64,000 bases of DNA, taken from the NCBI RefSeq assembly GCF_029168945.1, contig NC_083608.1, positions 14,774,136 through 14,838,135 of the forward strand, given 5' to 3'. Source of the stretch: Cannabis sativa (taxonomy: Eukaryota > Streptophyta > Magnoliopsida > Rosales > Cannabaceae). The notes under the pieces were generated by a model. That model saw only the letters and a program-made list of their open reading frames with translations, was not told the origin of the DNA and made no database searches. The translations under genes were made by a program, and so were the position numbers. Below are positions 44,400 to 54,359 of the stretch, piece by piece (within the stretch, counting starts at the first letter, position 1; every line of letters begins with the position of its first letter).

Positions 44400-45434
44400 C
44401 ATTATGTTGGAGACCTTGGAAAGTAAACTATGTTAGATTTAGTATTTCTATAACATATGTCATTACTTGTTATTTTCTGAACTTGTGTATGAATTTTGAA
44501 CCAAAACCTTACTTCTGTTTTATTGATGTGTTGTAGTGTCTATAATCCTCTTCCCATTCCACTCCTAGTTAATATCTTAGCAATTGAACTTGAAGTTATA
44601 AACTCCTTGTCAGAGTAATACTTCACATATGCTCATGATGGACTTTAAATTCCAGAAAGCAGGTAAGCTGGGAATTGTTCACTCTGAAGAGCAAATAGTT
44701 CATAACTCTATAAATCCTGCTACTTCAAGCTTAGTTGAGAAGATAAGAAAAAGTGATTCCACTTCCTCAAGTTATACTTCACAACAAAATGAACCAGCAA
44801 GAACAACAATTAACAAACGAATAAGCAGTAATGCTTTAGTCTTCGAATCATGTGTGTTAGAGAATGATAAATCCATTCGGATTCTTGATTCTGGGTCTAC
44901 AAACCATGTAAGTTGTTCATTGCAATTGCTTGAGAATTGGAATTATTTGAAATCCAGAGAGTTGAAACTTAAAGTTGGTAATGGCGAAATGGTTTCGGTT
45001 AGAGCTAGAGGAAAAGCCAAACTCAAGTTTCAAAACAGAATTTCGGAATTAGACAATGTCTTATACATTCCAAATTTCAGTAGAAACTTGGTTTCTGTTT
45101 CATGCTTACAATTGCAACAATATAAATTAGATTTTTCGAGTTCTGGTTCTACCATTTCTCGAAATGACATTCAGATTTGTGTTGCATCCATGTAACAAGG
45201 GCTTTATGTTCTTAGACCAGAAACACCATTTGCCCTACATAACGAACTTTTTAAAGTAGCTAAACCTAGAAACCACAAAAAGTAAAAGATCGTTGATGAT
45301 AATGAAACATATCTATGGCATTTACGTTTGGGTCACATTGGCTATGACAGACTAAACAGGCTAACCAAAGACGGTCCATTTAAAAATGTCTCTTAGGTGA
45401 ATTACCTATTTGCGAATCTTGCCTAGAAGGAAAG
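44400..45434 (+). pseudogene. pol: Element A gag remnant, protease and integrase zinc region
   Basis: A gag-like start may remain at about 44,540-44,600, but the gag core and the CCHC knuckle are absent. The frame at 44,629-45,195 includes the aspartic protease site ILDSGSTNHVSC and downstream VLYIPNFSRNLVSVS. It stops at 45,193-45,195. The integrase zinc-binding stretch YLWHLRLGHIGYDRLNRL follows with further stops and a frameshift near 45,392, after which the CESCLEGK part is in the next frame. Confidence 0.8.
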
Positions 45435-46502
45435 ATGACCAAACGTTCTTTCTCTGCAAAGGGAGAGCGTGCCAAACAACCCTTAGGGTTAGTGCATTCC
45501 GATGTCTGCAGACCTTTGAATGTCAAAGCCCGAGGTGGTTATGAGTACTTTGTCACTTTCATTGACGATTACTCTAGATATGGACATATTTACCTTATGC
45601 ATAAGAAATCTGAAACATTCGCAAAGTTTCAAGAATTTCATGCTTTGGCCCAAAACCAATTAGGTAAATCATTAAAGATCTTGCGAACTGATAGGGGTGG
45701 AGAATATATGGATATGCAGTTCAAAGATCATTTAATTGAACTTGGAATTGAATCCGAATTAACTGCCCCTAGCACTCCACAGCAAAATGGAGTTGCAGAA
45801 AGACGGAATCGCACGCTTTTGGAAATGGTTAGGTCTATGCTTAGTTTTTCAACACTACCTACGTCCTTCTGGGGATATGCAATTCAGATGGCAACCGACA
45901 TTTTAAATGTTGTTCCATCTAAATCAATCCCTAAGACACCCTTAGAACTATGGATTGGTCGTACACCTAGTTTACGCCATTACCGAATCTGGGGGTGCCC
46001 TGCTCATGTCTTAAGTAAGAAAGACGGCAAACTTGAGTCACGAACTGAAGTTTGCATGTTTGTCAGTAATTCTAAAGAGACTAGGGGTGGACTATTTTAT
46101 AGTCGCAAGGATGATAAAGTGTTTGTTTCTACAAACGCAACTTTCCTTGAAGATGACTATATTAAGAATTTCAAATCACAAAGTAAAGTAGTGTTGGAGG
46201 AAATGCTTTTGGATATAAGTCCTTCCAATGTTCCGTTCTCTTCCACACGTGAAGAGGACAATCCCACTCCCTCAGTTGAACCAACTGAGAAATCTACTAC
46301 TAAAGTTTCTGTTCAGAAGATCACCGCACCTCGTCGTAGTGGGAGGGTTTCAACAAAACCTGCTCGTTATAGCTTGGATGGTGAAATCAATATGGTCGTA
46401 GGTGACGGTATTGATGACGATTCATTAACTATAAACATGCAATGGCTAGTCCGCAACGGAAACGATAGTTGGCCGGCATGGATTGAGAAATGGATTCCAT
46501 GA
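45396..46502 (+). pseudogene. pol: Element A integrase core
   Basis: A long clean frame contains the DDE integrase: HSDVCRPLN (first Asp), RTDRGGEYMD (second Asp) and NGVAERRNR (Glu), followed by the GKR-type C-terminal region and a Ser/Thr/Pro-rich linker. It ends at a stop at 46,500-46,502, after which the RT start (KNKVWEYVDAPE) continues in another frame, so a frameshift separates integrase from RT. The catalytic triad is intact. Confidence 0.85.
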
Positions 46503-46732
46503 AAAAGAACAAAGTCTGGGAATATGTAGACGCACCTGAAGACTATCATCCGATAGGATGCAAGTGGGTTTATGTGACAGTCAGTAGTCCCGTGATCCGT
46601 AAGGGGAAACACCGGGTAAGTTGTGCAATCCCACACCGCCTGGGGAAGGTCAAGTGGGATGATTCTGAGACTGTGTAGGTATGAGACTACACAGTTGAAG
46701 AGAGCTTAAATGGATTGATTGGTACTACCTAT

Positions 46733-46858
46733 GTCAACAAGGTGCATCTTGTTTTTCGGTAGCCCATCTCGAAAGAACTCCATAGTTAAGCGTGCTTGGC
46801 CTGGAGCAATTTCAAGGATGGGTGACCTCCTGGGAAGTTTTCCCAGGAAGCGTGCGAG
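46733..46858 (+). ncRNA. 5S rRNA-like domain in Cassandra LTR1
   Basis: Contains AGTTAAGCGTGCTTGG (5S box A) and AGGATGGGTGACCTCCTGGG (box C), in the right order and spacing for a plant 5S gene's internal pol III promoter. The 5' third and the 3' end diverge from true 5S rRNA. It is an LTR component, not an rRNA gene. Confidence 0.85.
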
Positions 46859-47008
46859 TGAGGACAAAGCACGCTGGAAACACTCGTGTTGGTCTGTAGG
46901 GCCAGTCATCAATCCAGGAAGCATCTAGAGTGGCGTACTCGTGTATAAGAGCCATTCATTCCGTGGGTGTAAGGACCCAATGGAGGCTTGAAGCGGGGAC
47001 GTTACAAA

Positions 47009-47020
47009 TGGTATCAGAGC
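47009..47020 (+). other. Cassandra primer-binding site, first unit
   Basis: TGGTATCAGAGC two bases after LTR1, complementary to tRNA-iMet. The second unit's PBS is at 47,688-47,699. Confidence 0.95.
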
Positions 47021-47239
47021 TTTGACCCAGCCGGAAGTGTGGTCGACGAGGACGTCGGACCCCGTAAGGGGGGGTGATTGTGACAGTCAGTAGTCCCGTG
47101 ATCCGTAAGGGGATATATCGGGTAAGCTGTGCAATCCCACACCGCCTGGGGAAGGTCAAGTGGGATGATTCTGAGACTGTGTAGGTATGGGACTACACAG
47201 TTAAAGAGAGCTTAAATGGATTGATTGGTACTACCTATA

Positions 47240-47364
47240 ACAACAAGGTGCATCTTGTTTTTCGGTAGCCCATCTCGAAAGAACTCCACAGTTAAGCGTG
47301 CTTGGCCTTGGAGCAATTTCAAGGATGGGTGACCTCCTGGGAAGTTTTCCCAGGATGCGTGTGA
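47240..47364 (+). ncRNA. 5S rRNA-like domain in Cassandra LTR2
   Basis: Same box A and box C as in LTR1, with one inserted T in the loop region (CTTGGCCTTGG). LTR component. Confidence 0.85.
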
Positions 47365-47513
47365 GTGAGGACAAAGCACGCTGAAAACACTCGTGTTGGT
47401 CTGTAGGGTCAGTCATCAATCCAGGAAGCAGCCAAAGTGACGTACTCGTGTATAAGAGCCATTCATTCCGTGGGTGTAAGGACCCAATGGAGGCTTGAAG
47501 CGGGGACGTTACA

Positions 47514-47685
47514 AAATAGACCCATCCTTGAAATTGCTCCAGGCCAAGCACGCTGGAAACACTCGTGTTGGTCTGTAGGTCCAGTCATCAATCCAGGAAG
47601 CATCTAGAGTGGCGTACTCGTGTATAAGAGCCATTCATTCCGTGGGTGTAAGGACCCAATGGAGGCTTGAAGCGGGGACGTTACA
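47514..47685 (+). repeat. Rearranged junction and truncated Cassandra LTR3
   Basis: After LTR2, bases 47,520-47,554 are the exact reverse complement of LTR1 46,789-46,823 (box A to box C). The sequence then switches at AGCACGCT into the direct strand and runs to the LTR end at 47,685. AGCACGCT occurs in both strands of the LTR, giving 8 bp of junction homology. Confidence 0.9.
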
Positions 47686-47918
47686 AATGGTATCAGAGCC
47701 TTGACCCAGCCGGAAGTGTGGTCGACGAGGGCGTCGGACCCTGTAAGGGGGGGTGATTGTGACAGTCAGTAGTCCCGTGATCCGTAAGGGGAAACACCGG
47801 GTAAGCTGTGCAATCCCACACCGCACAGGGAAGGTCAAGTGGGATGATTACCGAGGCTTGTGTAGGTATGGGACTACACAGTTGAAGAGAGCTTAAATGG
47901 ATTGATTGGTACTACCTA

Positions 47919-48043
47919 TATCAACAAGGTGCATCTTGTTTTTCGGTAGCCCATCACGAAAGAACTCCACAGTTAAGCGTGCTTGACTTGGGAGCAATTT
48001 CAGGATGGGTGACCTCCTGGGAAGTTTTCTCAGGAAGCGTGCG
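47919..48043 (+). ncRNA. 5S rRNA-like domain in Cassandra LTR4
   Basis: Box A (AGTTAAGCGTGCTTG) and box C (AGGATGGGTGACCTCCTGGG) are present; a base is lost before box C relative to LTR1. Confidence 0.85.
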
Positions 48044-48193
48044 AGTGAGGACAAAGTACGCTGGAAACACTCGTGTTGGTCTGTAGGGCCAGTCATCAGT
48101 CCATGAAGCAGCCAGAGTGACGTACTCGTGTATAAGAGCCATTCATTCCGTGGGTGTAAGGACCCAATGGAGGCTTGAAGCGGGGACGTTACA

Positions 48194-49619
48194 GTTTACA
48201 AGAAGAAAAGAGGAGCTGGAGGCGAAGTCGAAACTTTTAAAGCCAGACTTGTAGCCAAGGGTTATACCCAAAGAGAAGGCGTGGACTATGAGGAAACTTT
48301 TAGTCCTGTTGCCATGCTCAAATCCATCTGAATTCTTCTCTCCATAGCTGCTGCTTTCGATTATGAAATCTGGCAAATGGATGTCAAGACTGCCTTCCTT
48401 AATGGGGTACTTGAAGAAACCATCTATATGGAGCAACCAGAAAGTTATGTTCTTCCTGGGCAGGAAAATAAAGTTTGCAAATTAAATATCTATGGACTTA
48501 AGCAAGCTTCTCGCTCATGGAACAAAAGGTTTGATGAAATCATCAAGACCTACGGCTTTCTTCAGAATGAAGATGAACCTTGTGTTTACCAACTCAAGGA
48601 AGACCAAATAGTAGTATTCCTGGTCCTTTATGTTGATGACATTTTGATTATTGGAAACAATGTCAAGAAAATGACTCACATCAAGGAATGGCTCAACACT
48701 CAATTCGATATGAAAGATTTGGGTGAAGCAACCTATGTTCTTGGTATTCAGATTATTAGAAACTGGAAGAACAGATCTCTTGCTCTCTCTCAAACAACCT
48801 ACATAGACAAAGTCTTAGAGAGATTCTCCATGAACAACACCAATGGGGCAAACATGCCTTCTAGATATGGTATTCGTCTATCTAAGGAACAGTCTCCGAC
48901 TGATCCTCGAGATAGAGGACATGGCGAAAATTCCCTATGCCTCTGCAGTTGGAAGTCTAATGTATGCAATGCTATGCACTAGACCTGACATCTGTTATGC
49001 AGTGGGAATCGTGAGCAGGTATCAGTCTAATCCAGGACATGAACATTGGAACGCAGTTAAGTATATTCTGAAATACTTGAAGAGTACAAGGAATCTTGTG
49101 TTAGTCTACAAGGGTGGTGCTTTAAATCCCATAGGCTACACTGATTCAGATTTCCAGGCAAGTCTTGAAGACGGGAAATCAACATCTGGGATGGTGTTTA
49201 CTCTTGGGGGTGGAGCGGTGGTTTGGAGAAGTGCTAAACAAATCGCGATATCGGACTCAACTATGGAAGCTAAATACATAGCAGCAGCCGAAGCTGCTAA
49301 AGAACTTGTCTGGCTAAGAAAGTTCTTCACCAGTATAGGTGTTGTTCCTGGAATGGAAAAGCCTCTGGTCTTACTTTGTGATAACAATGGAGCAATAGCA
49401 AACAGTAAAGAACCTCGAAGCCACAAGAGAAGCAAACACATTGAAAGGAAGTATCACATTATCAGAGAATACATGGAAAGAAGGGATGTACTAGTTGAGA
49501 AAGTTGACACAGAGGACAACCTAGCTGATCCATTTACCAAAGTCCTGGCCGTGACAGCCTTTGAAAAGCACCGTCAGAATTTAGGATTAATTGATATGTA
49601 CTTATTAGTTTTATATTAG
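48194..49619 (+). pseudogene. pol: Element A reverse transcriptase and RNase H
   Basis: RT resumes after the duplicated GTTTA ([20 protein letters not shown]) and reads through MDVKTAFLNGVLEE and LYVDDILIIGNN (catalytic YVDD). A frameshift near 48,900 moves to the frame with IPYASAVGSLMYAM, then RNase H (STMEAKYIAAAEAAKELVWL and DNLADPFTK), ending at a TAG at 49,617-49,619. Breaks: a TGA at 48,329-48,331, the frameshift, and the Cassandra insertion upstream. The part before the insertion is at 46,490-46,572. Confidence 0.88.
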
Positions 49620-49633
49620 TGCAAGTGGGAGTT
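49620..49633 (+). other. Element A polypurine tract
   Basis: TGCAAGTGGGAGTT directly precedes the 3' LTR; the inverted equivalent in element B is at 25,837-25,850. Confidence 0.85.
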
Positions 49634-51522
49634 TGTTGGGTTTTATGCCCTAAATAAAACTCCATTTCAATGTAATCTATTTTATTCAACATCAATAAAG
49701 AAACAGAAGTATTTTTCATTCATTTGTGTATGTTTTGGTTCACTTTATCAATTGCTTGTCTATTTGATTTATAAATTTATCTTAAACCCTTTTCACATAC
49801 TTGATCGTGTTTATTGTGTTGTCATCACATTGGAAAGTAAACATAACTATGTGAGTAAAGTTTCCTAGATTTATCAGACACAGGGTTTTACTGATATGAT
49901 AATCTACGACAAGAGTTTACTTACATTTGGAGAAATGCTATGTTCTTTCCAGAATATTGGTTAAAGTAAAGCTCAGGTTGGATGCATGGAGTATGCATCG
50001 GAAGGGACCGATATTGAACTTTGACTTAGATTTAATTAAACTAACCGTAAAATCTATTCAAGTCAATATCGCCTAGTTGATCCTAGATCAAATGTTCTTA
50101 ATCCTGTTATGATTAGGCTCAATCTTGAAAGGCTATTCGTGTTCTTTGATTTGTTAGTTAAGCCTACTTTTAGGTCAGGGTGATACGTACATTTTGGGAA
50201 CACGGTAGTGCAATTGAGTGGGAGCGCTAGCATAAACATGGAATCTATAGCTTCTATCTAGCGAATAGTAAGCAAAGGATGATCTCCTTCGAGCTTGACC
50301 AAACGAACATAAATGGTGGAGTACTCATTTCACATAAGCTGAAATATCATTTATACGGGGTCAAATGTTTTAAGGATAAAATACATAGTAGGGTGTTACT
50401 GTAATCTAATCCCTTTACAGTGTAGATCATTCATATAGAGGATCATTGATCAAATTAGGATTATAACAATGGATAACTAATGATGCGTCTATATGGTGGA
50501 ACATATAGAGCATTCTATATACTGAGAGTGCAATTCTAAGTTCTATGCGTGGATTCAACGAAGAATTAATAAGTTAGTGAATTTTAGTGCTAAATTCTTG
50601 ATCTACTTATTGGAAGCTCGGTTATATAGACCCATGGTCCCCGCACTAGTTGAGATAATATCGTTTCTAAGACTCATGTAATTGGTTTTGATTAATCAAT
50701 TATAATTCTCAAATTAGACTATGTCTATTTGTGAAATTTTCACTAAGTAAGGGCAAAATTGTAAAGAAAGAGTTATTAGGGACATATTTGTTAATTATGA
50801 TACTTTGTATGGTTCAATTAATAAATATGATAAATGACAATATTATTTAATAATTATTTATAGTTATTAAATAATTAGAATTGGCATTTAAATGGTTGAA
50901 TTAGAAAATTGGCGTTTTTGAGAAAATCAGATACAAAAGTGTTAAAATTGCAAAATTGCAAAAAGCAAGGCCCAAACCCAATAAGCCATGGCCGACCACT
51001 TTAGTAGGCATTTTAAACTGATATTTTCATTATTTTAATGCCAAATAATTCAAACCTAACCCTAGTGGAATGCTATAAATAGGTAGTGAAGGCTACAGGA
51101 AAATTACACTTCTGAATCAGAAAACCTGAGCCTTTCTCTCTCTACCTTGGCCGCCACCCTCTCTCTCTCTTCTTTCTTGATAATTTCGAAACCCCTTAGT
51201 GATTAGAGTAGTGCCCACACACAGCAAGCAATACCTCAATCGTTAGTGAGGAAGATCGTGAAGAAAGATCATCAACAAAGGAGTTTCAACATCAAAGATT
51301 CAGAGAAAGAGATCCAGGTTCAGATCTTGATAATACTCTGCTACAGAAAGGATACAAGGGTTAGAGATCTGAACGGAAGGAGTCATTTAATTCCGCTGCA
51401 TCCAATGTAAGGTTTCTTAAACTTTATATGTGTTTATTTCATCGTTTTAGGAAGTTCATATTTAGGGTGTTAATAAACATACTTGTGAGTAGATCTAAGA
51501 TCTTGGTAAAATAATTCCAACA
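49634..51522 (+). repeat. Element A 3' LTR
   Basis: 1889 bp, same ends as the 5' copy, TATAAATA at 51,074-51,081. Differences from the 5' LTR are scattered single bases. Confidence 0.95.
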
Positions 51523-51527
51523 TAGCT

Positions 51528-52619
51528 TTCCTATTTATGGAAATTGAGGTAAATATGGTAAGTTTTGATTACACATTTATTCTTTTCTAACCAGCTGTTA
51601 ATCTGATCTTGTGTTGAGTTTCCCATTTTCTTAGATCAGGTTTCTTGAAGAGAAAACCGGAGCTAAACTTTCCTTTTCTATAAAAGGAAAGTTGTAGTTA
51701 CTGCCCACTATTCTGTAGGTACAGAAACTGAAATTCCTGGACTGATTGAAGAATTATTTTAGGGAAGTTTCTCGTGGGTTAAGGTCTTGTTCAGACCGAA
51801 TGTAAGCTGTCTATGAGATGTATATTCATTATAAATACATCCTATAGCTGCTAGGTTTTGTAAACTCTTTTATTCACTTTCATATCTTAAGAAAAGAGTG
51901 TCTTTGTTATGTAGAGAAGAGTTGTTCTACTCTTACTCTGTTTATTTGTTGTTTGCATTGTCTTGAGTCTGTATTCAAGTCTACAACGAAGAAGAACATC
52001 AGTGCACCTTCAGGAGAAGGGTATTTACAAGCTTTCGGGAGATTGCTTTTGAAGTCTTGCATCGGGAGGATACAAGCACACCTTCGGGAGAAGGGTTTTA
52101 CAAGCTTTCGTGAGATTGCTTTTGAAGTCTTGCATCGGGATGATACAAGCACACAACCTTCAGGAGATGGTTGTATAGGCTTTCGGGAGATAGCCTTTAA
52201 GCGTTGAATCGGGAGGATTCAAGCACTCTTCAAGGTGATCGAAGGGAGTTCGAGCTCTTGGAGTTTTATCAAGATTCGGTTAGTAGGTGGAATACATCAA
52301 GCTTGCGGCATACAATAAGAGGGAGTCTATTTATGCATAAGTCAATTACTTTGTATTTTTGATACTGATCTAATGAATTTTATCTCTGGGCGTGGCCCCG
52401 TGGACTAGTAACAATCTGAAAGGATTGTTGAAACCACGTACAAAAATCTTGTGTGTTTTTACTTTTATGCACTGTTTGTTTTTCTGGGTTTCTCTGGAGT
52501 TACAGAGTTGTATTCTGTAACTACGGAAAAACTGTTTTCAGTACCAGTTTTATTATTCCGCATTTAATTAATCACTTAATTAAATAATCAAACCGGGAAT
52601 ATTAAAATACGGAATTTCA
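51528..52619 (+). repeat. Sirevirus 3' LTR, remaining 1092 bp
   Basis: Continues from 39,651 after element A. Together with the first part it makes 1221 bp, exactly the 5' LTR length plus the 62 bp (51,827-51,888) missing there. It contains the TATA palindrome (51,666-51,693) and the hairpin array (about 52,004-52,225). Confidence 0.95.
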
Positions 52620-53515
52620 TTGAGTTATTTTCATTTTTAATGTGAGTTGTTTCCATTTTTGATGGGAAGTGTTTCTATTTTATATGATAATTGAGGTTTT
52701 TTTTTTATTTAAGCGTTTATATATAACATTGCATAACTTGGGACTTGAACCCAGGACCTCCAACACACACGCACCCTCCTATGGCCACTTGAGCTACCCT
52801 CAAGTGGTTATATGATAATTGAGGTTAAATGTTAGTTGTTTCTATTTCAAGGTTATGTTATTTCTAGATTTTGAGGTTAAGTTGTTTCCATTTTTTATGA
52901 TATCTGTTTCCATTTTACATATATATATATATATGACGTTAAATAAAAGTTGTTTCTATTTTGATATTAAATTGTTTCTATTTTCACATATATATGCGCT
53001 TAAATATTACATATTTTGTTTTTTTTTTTTTGACTTATTTCTATTTTTAGTGTAAGTTGTTTCTATTTTTATAATATTTGTTTTCATTTCTCATATATAT
53101 GAGGTTAAATTCTAGTTGTTTTCATTTTTCACACTCACATAATGTTAGTTGTTTCCATTTAAAAGGTTATGTTGTTTTTATTTTTTATAATATTTGTTTC
53201 CATTTGCCATATATATATGAGATTTAATTCTAGTTGTTTCTATTTTTTATGGTATTTATTTCTATTTTTATAGTTGACTTGTTTCCATTTTTCGTGTGAG
53301 TTGTTTCTACTTGTTATGATATTTGTTTTAATTTCATATATATATGTGATTAAATTCTAGTTGTTTCTATTTTTTATGACATTTCTTTCTATTTTCACAT
53401 ATATATATATATGTGTGTGGTTAAATACTACCTGTTTTGTTTCTATTTTTAATTTGACTTGTTTCTATTTTCCGTGTATGTTGTTTCTATTTTTTATGAC
53501 ATTTGTTTCTATTTC

Positions 53516-53553
<38 letters not shown>

Positions 53554-53855
53554 GAGGTTAAATTTTAGTTGTTTCTATTTTTTATGACATTTGTTTTCAT
53601 TTTCACATATATGTGCTTAAATACTACTTATTTTGTTTCCATTTTCAGTGTGAGTTGTTTCCATTTTTTATGATATTCGTTTTCATTTTTCTTATATATA
53701 TGAGATTAAATTCTAGTTGTTTCTATTTTGAGGTTAAATTGTTTCCATTTCACACAGACATACTAGTTGTTTCTATTTTTCACACACACATAATAATAGT
53801 TGTTTCCATTTAAAGGTTATGTTGTTTCTATTTTTCATAATTTTTGTTTCTATTT

Positions 53856-53893
<38 letters not shown>

Positions 53894-54323
53894 TAATCTC
53901 TAGTTTTACGGCATTTATTTCCATTGTAGTTAAATACTACTTATTTCTATTTTGATGTTAAATTATTTTCATTTTCAATAAGACTTGTTTTCGTTTTTAG
54001 TGTGAGTTATTTGTATTTTTATTATTTTTGTTTCTATTTTACATATATATATATATATATATATGAAGTTAAACTATAATTGTTTCTATTTTTTATGGCA
54101 TTTGTTTCTATTGTGGTTAAATTTTATTTGTTTTTATTTTTTATGATATTTGTTTCTATTTGTCATATATATATATATGAGATTAAATTCTAGTTATTTT
54201 CATTTTTTATAGTATTTGTTTCCATTTTTAAGTTGACTTGTTTTTATTTTTAGTGTGAGTTGTTTCCATTTTATATATATGTGGTTAATTATTTTTATTT
54301 TTTATGGTATTTCTTTCCATTTT

Positions 54324-54359
<36 letters not shown>
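52620..54359 (+). repeat. T-rich degenerate minisatellite, right part
   Basis: Same phrases as the left part (GAGTTGTTTCCATTTTT, TATGATATTTGTTTC, GAGGTTAAAT), with longer (AT)n stretches, for example at 53,520-53,552, 53,860-53,888 and 54,328-54,355. Interrupted by a SINE and ended by the second Helitron. Confidence 0.9.
52697..52807 (-). mobile_element. tRNA-derived SINE, minus strand
   Basis: Flanked by a perfect 17-bp duplication, TTATATGATAATTGAGG (52,680-52,696 and 52,808-52,824). On the minus strand it has pol III box A (GGTAGCTCAAGTGGCC) and box B (GGTTCAAGTCC), and a poly(A) tail that appears as poly(T) at 52,697-52,706. About 111 bp; same family as the SINE at 55,901. Confidence 0.9.

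Larger units (their letters stand above)
46573..48193 (+). mobile_element. Cassandra TRIM multimer (5S-bearing LTRs), rearranged
   Basis: GTTTA is duplicated at 46,568-46,572 and 48,194-48,198, so the whole 1621-bp block entered as, or grew from, one insertion in the RT of element A. It contains LTR1 46,573-47,006, internal 47,007-47,078, LTR2 47,079-47,513, an inverted 35-bp piece plus truncated LTR3 47,514-47,685, internal 47,686-47,757 and LTR4 47,758-48,193. LTRs start TGTGACAGTC and end GTTACA. The 72-bp internal segments hold only a PBS and a G-rich PPT and no coding, the definition of a TRIM. 5S-like sequence in each full LTR identifies Cassandra. Confidence 0.9.
39652..51522 (+). mobile_element. 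Angela/BARE-like copia element A, full length, gag-deficient
   Basis: Bounded by TAGCT duplications (39,647-39,651 and 51,523-51,527). LTRs are 1888 and 1889 bp. A PBS, a long leader, protease, integrase, RT and RNase H follow in copia order, then a PPT. LTR start, leader length and the integrase context ([20 protein letters not shown]) fit the Angela/BARE lineage. Frameshifts and stops occur in pol, most of gag is missing, and RT is split by a Cassandra multimer. Confidence 0.9.
18885..52619 (+). mobile_element. Sirevirus-like Ty1/copia retrotransposon, interrupted by nested elements
   Basis: The flanks repeat TTGAGT (18,879-18,884 and 52,620-52,625). The LTRs begin TGTTAATT and end TTTCA. 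Order: 5' LTR, iMet PBS, gag with a zinc knuckle and coiled coil, protease, integrase, RT, RNase H, a roughly 1.5-kb spacer, a third ORF, PPT, 3' LTR. The copia domain order with a long gag and a downstream extra ORF is the Sirevirus (Maximus/SIRE) plan. Removing the two nested blocks (23,493-35,556 and 39,652-51,522 plus duplications) leaves about 9.8 kb. Several stops, frameshifts and an integrase-RT deletion make this copy defective. Confidence 0.85.

Noticed and set aside
46733..46858. A functional 5S rRNA gene
   Set aside because: Boxes A and C match, but the 5' third and the 3' end do not, there is no 5S tandem array, and the sequence is inside a Cassandra LTR.
46367..48436. Minus-strand open frames of 60-106 codons across the Cassandra block
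   Set aside because: They are repeated at the LTR period and are antisense to LTR and 5S-like sequence; no protein family is recognisable.
52740..52800. A tRNA gene on the minus strand (box B-like GGTTCAAGTCC)
   Set aside because: No cloverleaf with anticodon stem could be formed and the unit has a poly(A) tail and target duplication, so it is a tRNA-derived SINE.
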